Positions 39,429 through 49,234 of a DNA stretch of 64,000 nucleotides are shown piece after piece. The stretch comes from Polaromonas sp. OV174. Lineage in GTDB: Bacteria; Pseudomonadota; Gammaproteobacteria; Burkholderiales; Burkholderiaceae_C. The DNA is taken from NCBI RefSeq assembly GCF_900112285.1, contig NZ_FOKZ01000004.1, forward strand, positions 62,001 to 126,000. Reading direction: 5' to 3'. Every line of letters begins with the position of its first letter. Position 1 is the first letter of the stretch. The notes below the pieces were generated by a model. That model was not told the origin of the DNA, did no database searches, and worked only from the letters and a program-made list of their open reading frames with translations. Position numbers and translations under genes: made by a program.

Positions 39429-39442
39429 TGAATTATTGTGCG
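39429..39442. promoter_or_regulatory. Putative BoxR operator between the box arms
   Basis: TGAA-TTATTG-TGCG followed by TGTATGAA closely resembles the site at 40495 (TGCA-TTATTA-TGCG then TGTGTTGAA). It lies in the 87-bp divergent promoter region, 44 bp from the DUF4863 gene start and 29 bp from the boxR start. Confidence 0.6.
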
Positions 39443-39471
39443 TGTATGAACCATAAAGCCTGAAAAACATC

Positions 39472-40449
39472 ATGTCAAGCAATATATTGCATAAGTCAGG
39501 GTTAACACCCGATTCATTTGAGCTGGCGGAGCCGGACGCCACGGCGGTCGCAACGGCGCCGGCTGCGGGCCCGGAACCGGAGGAAAAAAACCCTTTTCTC
39601 GTCGCCCTGGGGGACCGGGTGCGGGCACTGCGTGCCCGGCGCGGCATCACGCGCAAGGCGGCGGCCATGGCGGCCGACGTGTCGGAGCGGCATTTGGCCA
39701 ATCTGGAATACGGGGAAGGCAATGCCTCCATCCTGGTATTGCTACAGGTGGCCCGCGCCCTGCAATGCTCACTGGCCGAGCTGATTGGCGATGTGACGAC
39801 CTCGACGCCCGAGTGGCTGTTGATTCGCGAGTTGCTGGAAGGCCGCGATGATGCGGCACTGCGGCGCGTACGCGTAACCATCGGCGAACTGCTGGGCACG
39901 GGCGGTAGCCATGCCGGCATCAATCCGCGGGTGGCGTTGATTGGCTTGCGCGGGGCGGGCAAGTCAAGCTTGGGCCATATGCTGGCCGAAGATCTTGGTT
40001 TTCCCTTTGTCGAGTTGAGCCGCGAAATCGAGAAGTTTGCCGGTTGTAGCGTGTCCGAAATCCAGGCGCTCTATGGCATGAATGCCTACCGGCGCTACGA
40101 GCGGCGCGCGCTCGAGGAGGCGATCCAGATTTACCCGGAGGCAGTGATAGCCACGCCTGGCGGCCTGGTGTCCGATCCGGCCACCTTTAACCAGTTGCTG
40201 TCGCACTGCACCACCGTCTGGCTGCAGGCCGATCCCGAAGACCATATGAAGCGAGTGCAGGCGCAGGGCGATTTGCGGCCCATGGCCGCCAGCAAGCAGG
40301 CCATGGAGGATCTCAAGGGCATTCTGGCTGGCCGTGCGGCCTTTTACTCGAAGGCGCAATACAAGATCAATACCAGTGGGCAGTCGCTTGAGTCGGCCTT
40401 CCAGGCCTTGCGCCAGACCGTACGGGAGGCGCTGCAGCTTCCGGCCTAA
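39472..40449 (+). CDS. boxR: Benzoate-pathway regulator BoxR (HTH plus shikimate-kinase-like domain)
   Basis: 325-residue repressor of the BzdR/BoxR group, which senses benzoyl-CoA. The N-terminal XRE-type HTH spans about residues 46-105 (R-K-A-A-A-M-A-A-D-V-S-E-R-H-L-A-N-L-E). The C-terminal half from about 150 is a shikimate-kinase fold with Walker A G-L-R-G-A-G-K-S-S at 158-166, used as the effector domain. It is divergent from the DUF4863/boxD operon and 112 bp upstream of boxC. TGCA-N6-TGCA sites lie at both promoters. Confidence 0.9.
   Translation: MSSNILHKSGLTPDSFELAEPDATAVATAPAAGPEPEEKNPFLVALGDRVRALRARRGITRKAAAMAADVSERHLANLEYGEGNASILVLLQVARALQCSLAELIGDVTTSTPEWLLIRELLEGRDDAALRRVRVTIGELLGTGGSHAGINPRVALIGLRGAGKSSLGHMLAEDLGFPFVELSREIEKFAGCSVSEIQALYGMNAYRRYERRALEEAIQIYPEAVIATPGGLVSDPATFNQLLSHCTTVWLQADPEDHMKRVQAQGDLRPMAASKQAMEDLKGILAGRAAFYSKAQYKINTSGQSLESAFQALRQTVREALQLPA
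39479..39490. promoter_or_regulatory. Palindrome overlapping boxR codons 3-7
   Basis: GCAATATATTGC is a perfect 12-bp palindrome (AGCA-N6-TGCA in wider view) just inside boxR. It may be an autoregulatory site, but AT-rich palindromes arise easily. Confidence 0.35.
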
Positions 40450-40462
40450 AACTTACAAAAAA

Positions 40463-40541
40463 TGCACAAAAGTGCTTGATCGTTTGTATTGGTGTGCATT
40501 ATTATGCGTGTGTTGAATTTCAATTAATGCAGTTTTATGCA
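40463..40541. promoter_or_regulatory. Array of three BoxR-type operators ahead of boxC
   Basis: Three sites of the form TGCA-N6-TGCA: TGCA-CAAAAG-TGCT (40463-40476), TGCA-TTATTA-TGCG (40495-40508) and TGCA-GTTTTA-TGCA (40528-40541). Their starts are 32 and 33 bp apart, about three helical turns, so the protein would sit on one face. The last ends 20 bp before the boxC ATG, consistent with repression. The half-site form is that known for BzdR/BoxR. Confidence 0.8.
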
Positions 40542-40561
40542 TCAACCGAGGACATCAAGCC

Positions 40562-42220
40562 ATGACTACCGCCTCCCACGTCGACTACCAAACCGACCCT
40601 TCCCAATATAAGCACTGGAAACTCAGCTTCAATGGTCCGGTCGCCACGCTGGCGGTGGATATTGATGAAAACGCCGGTCTGCGTCCCGGCTACAAGCTCA
40701 AGCTCAACAGCTATGACCTCGGGGTTGACATCGAATTGAACGACGCCATCAGCCGCATCCGCTTCGAGCACCCCGAAGTTCGCACGGTGGTGGTGACCAG
40801 CGCGAAAGAAAAAGTGTTCTGCTCCGGCGCCAACATCTTCATGCTGGGCGTGAGCAGCCACTCCTGGAAAGTGAACTTCTGCAAGTTCACCAACGAGACC
40901 CGCAATGGTCTGGAAGACTCCTCGACATACAGCGGCCTGAAGTTCCTGGCCGCGGTCAATGGCGCTTGCGCCGGCGGCGGTTATGAACTGGCGCTGGCCT
41001 GCGATGAAATCATTCTGATTGACGACCGTTCCAGCGCCGTCAGCTTGCCTGAAGTGCCTTTGCTGGGCGTGTTGCCCGGCACCGGCGGCCTGACCCGCGT
41101 CACCGACAAGCGCCATGTGCGCCACGACCTGGCCGACCTGTTTTGCACCAGCGTCGAAGGCGTGCGCGGCCAGAAGGCCAAGGACTGGCGTCTGGTCGAT
41201 GACATTGCCAAGGCGGTTGATTTTGCCCAGAAGGTGCAGACCCGGGCGCTTGAACTGGCCGAGCAAAGCGACCGTCCTGCCGACGGCAAGGGCGTGACGC
41301 TCACACCGCTGAATCGCGCGGTGGAGGCCGATGCGCTGCGCTACTCGCACGTCAGCGTAGAGATCGACCGGGCCAAGCGCACCGCCACCTGGACCATCAA
41401 GGCACCGTCGGGTGTGCAGCCTGCAGACGTCGCCGGTATTGAAGCGGCTGGGGCCGACTGGTTCCCTCTGGCCATGGCGCGCGAACTGGAAGACGCCATC
41501 TTGATGATGCGTACCAACGAACTGGAGATAGGCACCTGGCTGATCAAGACCGAAGGGGATGCCAGCGCCGTGCTGGCCATGGACGCCGTGCTGCTGGCCA
41601 ACCAGACGCACTGGCTGGTGCGCGAAACCATAGGCCTGCTGCGCCGCACGCTGAGCCGCCTGGACCTGTCCTCGCGCAGCCTGTTTGCCTTGATTGAGCC
41701 AGGCTCCTGCTTTGTCGGTACTTATCTGGAACTGGCGCTGGCCTGCGATCGCAGCTACCACCTGGCGCTGCCCGATGACGAAGCCCGCGCGCCCAAAATT
41801 TCGGTGGCCGAGACCAACTTTGCCCTCTACCCCATGGTCACCGGCCAGAGTCGCCTGGGTCGCCGCTTTTATGACGAGCAGCCAGCACTGGAGGCGGTGC
41901 GCGCCAAGCTCGGCCAGGCGCTGGACGCCGATACCGCTTTTGCGATTGGCCTGGTCACCGCCAATCCCGACGACATCGACTGGGCCGACGAGGTGCGCAT
42001 TGCCATCGAGGAGCGCGTGGCGATGTCGCCCGACGCCCTGACCGGCATGGAAGCCAACCTGCGCTTCAACGGCACGGAAAACATGTTCACCCGCATCTTT
42101 GGTCGGCTCACCGCCTGGCAGAACTGGATCTTCCAGCGTCCCAATGCCGTGGGTGAGAAGGGCGCGCTCAAGGTCTACGGCAAGGGTGAAAAGTCCCAGT
42201 TCGACTGGAACCGCGTCTAA
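40562..42220 (+). CDS. boxC: Benzoyl-CoA-dihydrodiol lyase / epoxide hydrolase (BoxC)
   Basis: 552-residue crotonase-type enzyme that hydrolytically opens the ring of 2,3-epoxybenzoyl-CoA, giving 3,4-dehydroadipyl-CoA semialdehyde and formate. Length and the early Y-K-H-W-K-L-S-F-N-G-P-V-A-T-L are typical. The oxyanion region V-N-G-A-C-A-G-G-G-Y-E-L-A-L-A-C-D is near residues 135-151, and a second crotonase-like half follows. The ATG at 40562 has GAGGA about 10 bp upstream. First gene of the rightward box operon. Confidence 0.93.
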   Translation: MTTASHVDYQTDPSQYKHWKLSFNGPVATLAVDIDENAGLRPGYKLKLNSYDLGVDIELNDAISRIRFEHPEVRTVVVTSAKEKVFCSGANIFMLGVSSHSWKVNFCKFTNETRNGLEDSSTYSGLKFLAAVNGACAGGGYELALACDEIILIDDRSSAVSLPEVPLLGVLPGTGGLTRVTDKRHVRHDLADLFCTSVEGVRGQKAKDWRLVDDIAKAVDFAQKVQTRALELAEQSDRPADGKGVTLTPLNRAVEADALRYSHVSVEIDRAKRTATWTIKAPSGVQPADVAGIEAAGADWFPLAMARELEDAILMMRTNELEIGTWLIKTEGDASAVLAMDAVLLANQTHWLVRETIGLLRRTLSRLDLSSRSLFALIEPGSCFVGTYLELALACDRSYHLALPDDEARAPKISVAETNFALYPMVTGQSRLGRRFYDEQPALEAVRAKLGQALDADTAFAIGLVTANPDDIDWADEVRIAIEERVAMSPDALTGMEANLRFNGTENMFTRIFGRLTAWQNWIFQRPNAVGEKGALKVYGKGEKSQFDWNRV

Positions 42221-42232
42221 CAATTTTCGTTG

Positions 42233-42260
42233 TGCGGCGCGATCCGGGTGGCGCGCCGCA
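42233..42260 (+). promoter_or_regulatory. Hairpin between boxC and boxB
   Basis: TGCGGCGCG and CGCGCCGCA, two perfect 9-bp arms around a 10-base loop, 13 bp after the boxC stop. No U-run follows, so it is more likely an mRNA-stability or processing element than a terminator. Confidence 0.5.
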
Positions 42261-42305
42261 ACCGAAATCTTTCCCCCGAATCCGCCTCGTTTTTTGGAGA
42301 TCAAG

Positions 42306-43733
<1,428 letters not shown>

Positions 43734-43736
43734 TGA

Positions 43737-43780
43737 CCCCCACGCTTGTCGCTTCGCGTACTGCGCTGCCCCCGAGGGGG
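43737..43780. repeat. Intergenic repeat with C5/G5 hairpin, copy 2
   Basis: CCCCACGCTTGTCGCTTCGC and on to the CCCCCGAGGGGG hairpin. It matches 5911-5956 apart from one C. It starts 3 bp after the boxB stop, inside the operon. The rest of the 189-bp gap to boxA is GC-rich and holds no gene that I can see. Confidence 0.85.
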
Positions 43781-43922
43781 CTGGCCTTGCTTGGGGCGGC
43801 CCGTCGCTGCGGCCGCTGGCCAAGTGCGGCGACCGGGCGCTTTACGCCACTGGGCTAGAACGATAAATTAGGGCGTAGCTCGCGCTTAGATTTGCGCTTC
43901 AAGCCGACTACTGGAGACCGCC

Positions 43923-45188
43923 ATGGACATGACCGAAATACACGTTATCAAGCAGCACCTGATTGATCCGGAAATCTGCATACGCTGCAACACCTGCGAA
44001 TCGGTTTGCCCGACCGGGGCGATCACGCACGACTCGATGAACTACGTCGTCAACGCCGAGACCTGCAACCTCTGCATGGCCTGCATCTCGCCTTGCCCGA
44101 CCGGCTCCATCGACAACTGGCGCACCATGCTCAAGGCCAAGGCCTACACGATAGAAGAGCAGTTCGGCTGGGACACGTTGCCCGCCGAGGTGCCGCTGCC
44201 CGAGGGCGTTGAACTCAATGAAGGCGCTCAAGCGCCAGCGCCGCAGCCGGTGCCGGCGACGCAGCTCGAGTCGGGCGAGGTGCCCTTCGTCTCGTCGGCC
44301 TGGGGCGCGACCTTGCCGCCCTGGTCGGCGGCCCATGCTTATATCAATCTGTACGGCCCCAAGACCGGCCCGACCAGCGCGACGGTGACCGGCAACTTCC
44401 GCGTCACCGAAGTCGGTAGCGACTACGACACCCATCACGTCGTGCTGGATTTCGGCAGCATGCCCTTTCCCTTGCTGGAGGGCCAATCCATAGGTATTTT
44501 GCCGCCCGGCCTGGACGCCAACGGCAAGCCGCATTACGCGCGCCAGTATTCGGTGGCCAGTCCGCGCAATGGTGAGCGGCCCGGCTACAACAATGTGTCT
44601 CTGACGATCAAGCGCGTGCTCGAAGACCATCAGGGCAATCCGGTGCGCGGCGTCGGCTCCAACTACATGTGCGACCTGCAGGTGGGCGATGTGGTGCAGG
44701 TGATAGGCCCGTTTGGCAGCAGCTTTCTGATGCCCAACCACCCGCGCTCCAACATCGTGATGATCTGCACCGGCACCGGCAGCGCGCCCATGCGCGCCAT
44801 GACCGAATGGCGGCGTCGGCTGCGCGCCTCGGGCAAGTTCGAAGGCGGCAAGCTGATGCTGTTTTTCGGCGCCCGCACCAAGGAAGAGCTGCCTTACTTC
44901 GGCCCGCTGCAAAGCCTGCCCAAGGACTTCATTGACATCAATTTCGCCTTCTCACGCACGCCAGGCGCGCCCAAGCGCTATGTGCAGGATGTGATGCGCG
45001 AGCGCGCCGCCGACATTGCCAAACTGCTGGCCGATGCCGACACCTGCTTTTATGTGTGCGGCCTGAAAAGCATGGAAGAGGGCGTGGTGCTGGCCCTGCG
45101 CGATGTGGCCCAACAGGCCGGGCTGGACTGGGACACGCTGGGCGCCGCGCTCAAGCAAGAAGGCCGGCTGCATCTGGAGACCTATTGA
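43923..45188 (+). CDS. boxA: Benzoyl-CoA epoxidase reductase subunit (BoxA)
   Basis: 421-residue reductase passing electrons from NADPH through FAD and two [4Fe-4S] clusters to BoxB. Cluster motifs are C19/C22/C25/C29 ([12 protein letters not shown]) and C48/C51/C54/C58. The C-terminal part is an FNR-type domain with R-Q-Y-S-V-A-S-P (FAD) and C-T-G-T-G-S-A-P (NADP). The start has TGGAGA upstream. The stop overlaps the next start. Confidence 0.93.
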   Translation: MDMTEIHVIKQHLIDPEICIRCNTCESVCPTGAITHDSMNYVVNAETCNLCMACISPCPTGSIDNWRTMLKAKAYTIEEQFGWDTLPAEVPLPEGVELNEGAQAPAPQPVPATQLESGEVPFVSSAWGATLPPWSAAHAYINLYGPKTGPTSATVTGNFRVTEVGSDYDTHHVVLDFGSMPFPLLEGQSIGILPPGLDANGKPHYARQYSVASPRNGERPGYNNVSLTIKRVLEDHQGNPVRGVGSNYMCDLQVGDVVQVIGPFGSSFLMPNHPRSNIVMICTGTGSAPMRAMTEWRRRLRASGKFEGGKLMLFFGARTKEELPYFGPLQSLPKDFIDINFAFSRTPGAPKRYVQDVMRERAADIAKLLADADTCFYVCGLKSMEEGVVLALRDVAQQAGLDWDTLGAALKQEGRLHLETY

Positions 45189-45982
45189 TGAGCGAATTGC
45201 AAACCCTGAGCGTGCTGCGCCGCGCCAATGGTATGGCGCAGGTAACCATGGCCCGCCCGGCGGTGTTCAATGCCTTCGATGAGCTGATGATTGCCGAGCT
45301 CGATGCCGTCTTTGCCCAACTGGCTAGCGACCCGGCGGTGCGAGTGATCGTGCTGGCTGGCGAAGGCCGTCATTTCAGCGCCGGCGCCGACCTGCAGTGG
45401 ATGCAGCGCGCCAGCACCGCTTCGCGCGAATGGAATCTGGCCGATGCGCGCCGCTTTGCCGACATGCTGTCGCGCATAGAAAACTGCCCCAAGCCCACCG
45501 TGGCGCGGGTGCAGGGCGCGGCTCTGGGCGGCGGCGTTGGCCTGGCCTGCGTCTGCGACATCGCCATCGCCTCTGACCAAGCAACCTTTGCGGTCAGCGA
45601 GGCCAAGTTCGGCATTTTGCCCGCGGTCATAGGCCCTTACCTGACCAATGCGGTTGGCAAGCGGCAGGCCAAGCGCCTGGCGCTGACGACCAGTCGCATC
45701 AACGCCGACCAGGCGCTGGCCATGGGCCTGGTGCAGCAGGTGGTGGCGCTTGACGGCCTGGATGCGGCGGTCGATGCAACTGTCGCGGAATTGCTGATCG
45801 CAGGGCCGCAGGCGCAGCGTGAAATCAAGGCGCTGTATGCCCAGTTCGATGTCGGCAGCGTCACGCCCGAAGTGCGTGAGCTGACCGCCCAGACCATCAG
45901 CCGCGTACGCGGCACCGAGGAGGCACGCGAGGGCTTTGCCGCTTTCCTGGGCAAGCGGGCCGCCAGCTGGATCGCCCCATGA
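45188..45982 (+). CDS. Enoyl-CoA hydratase/isomerase of the box operon
   Basis: 264-residue crotonase. The oxyanion segments are A-G-E-G-R-H-F-S-A-G-A-D (about residues 57-68) and A-L-G-G-G-V-G-L-A-C-V-C-D, with a Glu in S-E-A-K-F-G-I. It starts on the boxA stop (TGATG) and overlaps the dehydrogenase gene by 4 bp. In the pathway it could hydrate or isomerise 3,4-dehydroadipyl-CoA towards 3-oxoadipyl-CoA. The exact step is inferred. Confidence 0.85.
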   Translation: MSELQTLSVLRRANGMAQVTMARPAVFNAFDELMIAELDAVFAQLASDPAVRVIVLAGEGRHFSAGADLQWMQRASTASREWNLADARRFADMLSRIENCPKPTVARVQGAALGGGVGLACVCDIAIASDQATFAVSEAKFGILPAVIGPYLTNAVGKRQAKRLALTTSRINADQALAMGLVQQVVALDGLDAAVDATVAELLIAGPQAQREIKALYAQFDVGSVTPEVRELTAQTISRVRGTEEAREGFAAFLGKRAASWIAP

Positions 45983-47499
45983 CGGGCGGTCAGCTGAACG
46001 GCGTGACTGTGCTGGTGGTCGGCGCCGGCATCATGGGGGTAGGCATTGCGCAGGTGGCGGCGCAAGCCGGACATGCCGTGATGCTGTATGACCTGCGTGA
46101 AGGCGCGGCCGGCGAGGCCAAGACCCGGCTTGCCAGCAGTCTGAATGCGCTGGTTTTGAAGGGCAAGCTGGGCGCCGACGCCGTGGCACAAACACTGGCG
46201 CGGATTGAGCCGATTGACGCGCTGCAAGCCGCCGCTTCGGCCGGCCTGGTGGTCGAAGCCATTGTTGAAAAGCTCGATGCCAAGCGCACGCTGTTCCAGC
46301 GGCTCGAGGCCGTGGTTGCCGCCGACTGCGTCTTGGCGACCAACACCTCGTCGATCTCGGTGACGGCCATTGCCAACGGCCTGCAGCATCCGGCGCGTCT
46401 GGTCGGCATGCATTTTTTTAATCCGGTGCCGCTGATGAAGCTGGTCGAGGTGGTGTCCGGCCTGCAGACCGATCCGGTCGTGGCGCAGGCGATTTTTGAG
46501 CTGTCCCAGGCCTGGGGCAAAGTGCCGGTCCATGCGCGCTCCACGCCCGGCTTTATCGTTAACCGCATCGCCAGGCCTTTTTATGCCGAAACGCTGGCGC
46601 TGTTGCAGGAGCGGGCTGCTCAGCCGGCGCTGCTCGATGTTTGTCTGCGTGCGGCGGGCTTTCGCATGGGGCCGTGTGAGCTGATAGACCTGATTGGCCA
46701 GGACACCAATTTCTCGGTGACCAGCTCGGTGTATGAGGCCAATTTTTATGACAAGCGCTTTGTGCCCTCGCTGGTGCAGCGCGAGCTGGTCGATGGCGGC
46801 CTGCTGGGCCGCAAATCGGGGCGCGGTTTTTATGACTACACGGCAGGCGCCGCGTCGGTAGCGCTACCGGCTTTTGAAGCGCTGGAGCTTGGGGCTACGC
46901 CACCGCTGACCACCGCCTTGTGCGTGGCGGGCCGGGGCGCCGTCGCCGAGCGACTGGCGTCCAGGCTGGTTTCGGCCGGCTGCGCCTTCGAGCGTGATGC
47001 CGATGCCGACTGGATAGGCCTGAGCGCGGATGGCGCCCAGTTGCGCCTGACCGACGGCCGGCCGGCATCGCAGATTGGCGCGCAGGTGGCGGTGTTTGAC
47101 TGGCCCCTGGCCCAGCAAGGCGGCGCGGCGTTGGCCTGGGCGGCGTCCTCCGGCGCATCGCCAGCCTGGCTGGCCTTGGCGCCTCAGTGGCTGCGGGTTT
47201 TGGGCTTTAGCCCCAGGCAAGTGGCCGATACGCCCGCGCTGGTGGTGGCCAGAACGCTTGCCATGCTGATCAACGAGGCGGCGGATGCCGTGCTGCAGGG
47301 GGTATGCAGCCAGGATGGCGCTGATGCCGCCATGAAGCTGGGCGTCAACTATCCGGCTGGGCCTTTTGAGTGGCTGCAGGACTGGAAGCGCGGGGCGGTG
47401 ATAGCGGTGCTGGACGCGCTGGATGCGCATTACCGCGGTGAGCGCTATCGCGTCAGCCCCTGGTTGCGTCAACGAACCTGGACGGAGGACGGGACATGA
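45979..47499 (+). CDS. 3-hydroxyacyl-CoA dehydrogenase (PaaH/PaaC type)
   Basis: 506-residue NAD-dependent dehydrogenase, long form with a duplicated C-terminal domain as in PaaH. The Rossmann loop G-A-G-I-M-G-V-G-I-A is near residues 14-23, and H-F-F-N-P-V-P-L-M-K-L-V-E-V-V is near 138-152. It would oxidise 3-hydroxyadipyl-CoA to 3-oxoadipyl-CoA. It overlaps the crotonase genes on each side by 4 bp, and the thiolase to finish the pathway is not in the window. Confidence 0.86.
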   Translation: MTGGQLNGVTVLVVGAGIMGVGIAQVAAQAGHAVMLYDLREGAAGEAKTRLASSLNALVLKGKLGADAVAQTLARIEPIDALQAAASAGLVVEAIVEKLDAKRTLFQRLEAVVAADCVLATNTSSISVTAIANGLQHPARLVGMHFFNPVPLMKLVEVVSGLQTDPVVAQAIFELSQAWGKVPVHARSTPGFIVNRIARPFYAETLALLQERAAQPALLDVCLRAAGFRMGPCELIDLIGQDTNFSVTSSVYEANFYDKRFVPSLVQRELVDGGLLGRKSGRGFYDYTAGAASVALPAFEALELGATPPLTTALCVAGRGAVAERLASRLVSAGCAFERDADADWIGLSADGAQLRLTDGRPASQIGAQVAVFDWPLAQQGGAALAWAASSGASPAWLALAPQWLRVLGFSPRQVADTPALVVARTLAMLINEAADAVLQGVCSQDGADAAMKLGVNYPAGPFEWLQDWKRGAVIAVLDALDAHYRGERYRVSPWLRQRTWTEDGT

Positions 47500-48296
47500 G
47501 CCGACGAATCGATTTGGCACTGAATCTGCACGTGGAGATTGGCGAAGACGGCGTGGCCGAGCTGATCTTTGGCCCCGAGGGCGGCATGCCTGCCACCGAT
47601 GCGCAGGGCCACGCGGCACTGGGCACGGTCTGGGCGCAGCTGGCGGCCGAACCCGGGGTGCGCTGCATTCTGGTTCGCAGCCTGGGCAAGGGCTTTTGCG
47701 CCGGCGGCACGCCCGAGGTGGTGCAAAGCATGCTGGACAGCCAATCGGCGCGGCTGCGCGTGATGCGTGAAGGGCGCGCCATTGTGCAGGGCATGATGGA
47801 TTGCGACCTGCCCATCGTCTCGGCCATCAACGGCGCAGCCGTGGGCGCCGGGGCCGCTGTGGCCTTGCTGGCCGATGTGTCCATCGCCGGCCAGCGCGCC
47901 AAGATCATTGACGGTCATACCAAGATAGGCGTGGCGGCGGGCGACCATGCCGCCATCATCTGGCCGCTGCTGTGCGGCATGGCCAAGGCCAAATACCACT
48001 TGCTGATGTGCACGGCCATAGACGGCACCGAGGCCGAGCGCATTGGCCTGGTAAGCCTGGCCTTGCCCGATGAGCAACTGCTGGACAAGGCCCGCGAGGT
48101 GGCCCGCACCCTGGCGGCCGGCAGTCCCAGCGCACTGGCCTTTACCAAGCGCAGCCTGAACCACTGGCTGCGTGCCGCCTGGCCCGCATTCGAGCATTCT
48201 CTGGCGCTGGAGATTCTCGGTTTCGCCGGTGCCGACGCGCGCGAAGGCTTTGCCGCCATCCAGGAAAGGCGAGCACCCAAGTTTGAGCAAAGCTAG
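47496..48296 (+). CDS. Second enoyl-CoA hydratase/isomerase family protein
   Basis: 266-residue crotonase, divergent from the first. [12 protein letters not shown] is the first oxyanion segment and [16 protein letters not shown] the second. The second catalytic Glu position reads D-G-H-T-K-I-G-V rather than S-E-x-x-F-G, so the chemistry may differ from hydration. It overlaps the dehydrogenase stop (ATGA). Confidence 0.8.
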   Translation: MSRRIDLALNLHVEIGEDGVAELIFGPEGGMPATDAQGHAALGTVWAQLAAEPGVRCILVRSLGKGFCAGGTPEVVQSMLDSQSARLRVMREGRAIVQGMMDCDLPIVSAINGAAVGAGAAVALLADVSIAGQRAKIIDGHTKIGVAAGDHAAIIWPLLCGMAKAKYHLLMCTAIDGTEAERIGLVSLALPDEQLLDKAREVARTLAAGSPSALAFTKRSLNHWLRAAWPAFEHSLALEILGFAGADAREGFAAIQERRAPKFEQS

Positions 48297-48320
48297 CGCG
48301 GTCATTGCTGGCTATGAAAT

Positions 48321-48755
48321 TTGCGGATTTTCACCCCCGGGCTGTTGATAGAAGCCGGACCCTATGCGCTCACGCAAGCCGAGGTCTTGCAGTTTGCCAA
48401 GGCCTATGACCCGCAATGGTTTCACACCGATGCGCAGGCTGCTGCTGGCGGGCCCTTTGGCGGCCTGATTGCCAGCGGCTGGCACACCTGCGGCATCGCC
48501 ATGCGGCTGGTGGCCGATGCCGCGCTGCAAGGCTCGGAGTCCTATGCCTCGCCCGGCCTGGCCTACGTCCGCTGGCCGCATCCGGTTCGTCCTGGCGATG
48601 ATTTGAGCCTGCGCGCCACGGTGCTGGAGACCAGGGTCTCGCGCAGCAAGCCCACGCTGGGCATTTTGCGCTGGCGCTGGCAGCTGTTTAACGCTGGTGG
48701 TGCCGAAGTGCTGGACCTGGAAGCCACCAGCCTGTTTGAGTTGAAGCTCAGTTAA
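48321..48755 (+). CDS. MaoC-like (R)-hydratase/acyl-CoA dehydratase, possible 5' frameshift
   Basis: 144-residue hotdog-fold protein with the MaoC hydratase motif: F-A-K-A-Y-D-P-Q-W-F-H-T-D near residues 26-38 and I-A-S-G-W-H-T near 50-56. The frame opens with a TTG at 48321. A better ATG at 48314 reads M-K-F-A-D-F, the family-like start, but is one base out of register; removing one base at the following C-run would join M-K-F-A-D-F to T-P-G-L. So this is either a TTG start, a real frameshift or a sequence error. Last gene of the box operon. Confidence 0.72.
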   Translation: MRIFTPGLLIEAGPYALTQAEVLQFAKAYDPQWFHTDAQAAAGGPFGGLIASGWHTCGIAMRLVADAALQGSESYASPGLAYVRWPHPVRPGDDLSLRATVLETRVSRSKPTLGILRWRWQLFNAGGAEVLDLEATSLFELKLS

Positions 48756-48815
48756 TTTCAACGGGTCTGGCCCGTGATCCGCAGAACCAGCCGGGGAGCG
48801 TCTAAGAGGCGTTGA

Positions 48816-48874
48816 ATGCTACCAATTCAATAGCTTCTTGCGCATGACTGGAAAGGGCTGGAGGCCTAAATGAT
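48816..48874. repeat. Dispersed GCTATT-type repeat, plus orientation
   Basis: ATGCTACCAATTCAATAGCT, then TCTTGCGCATG...GGGCTGGAGGCCTAAATGATG. It lies downstream of the box operon, at the start of the 479-bp gap before the PEP-CTERM gene. Confidence 0.75.
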
Positions 48875-48997
48875 GCTGAAAAGGTGGCATGCGGCTGGCA
48901 CCGATGTCTCCAGGCCTATGGCACCAGGACGTCGCGCAGTGATGCGGTCAACCGGCTCCAATATGAACGCTTGCGTGTAGTGCGCACTCACTTGCTT

Positions 48998-49123
48998 TGT
49001 CGACATTCCCTGACTCTTTGTCGCGATTTCTTACAGAACAAGCAAGCCCTTTCTCAAGGGAAAGTTCGGTTTGGCGGCCTGCGCTGGAAAGTAGCCGAGC
49101 CAGCCATGTCGGATTTTCTTACA
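48998..49123 (+). promoter_or_regulatory. Three repeated upstream elements of the PEP-CTERM gene
   Basis: Two close matches, TGTCGCGATTTCTTACA (49019-49035) and TGTCGGATTTTCTTACA (49107-49123), and a weaker TGTCGACATTCCCTGAC (48998-49014). The gap 48756-49234 otherwise has only a dispersed repeat and a sigma-54-like promoter. They may bind the PrsR-type activator known for PEP-CTERM systems; that link is inferred. Confidence 0.6.
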
Positions 49124-49186
49124 GTGAGAAGATAAAAAACATTTGTAACTTAATAGATTATTGTTTTTAAAGAAGAAATTTGCATT

Positions 49187-49200
49187 GGCTCAGTATTGGC
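49187..49200 (+). promoter_or_regulatory. Putative sigma-54 (-24/-12) promoter
   Basis: TTGGCTCAGTATTGGC has GG at 49187-49188 and GC at 49199-49200 with exactly 10 bases between, the spacing demanded by RpoN. It lies 35 bp before the PEP-CTERM ATG and downstream of the repeated elements. Confidence 0.55.
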
Positions 49201-49234
49201 TAACGATGTGTTTCCATGTAACTAAAGGAAATTC

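Noticed and set aside
48884-49135. 83-codon plus-strand frame in the gap before the PEP-CTERM gene
   Set aside because: Cys/Arg-rich, no ribosome site, and it overlaps the repeated upstream elements; treated as non-coding.
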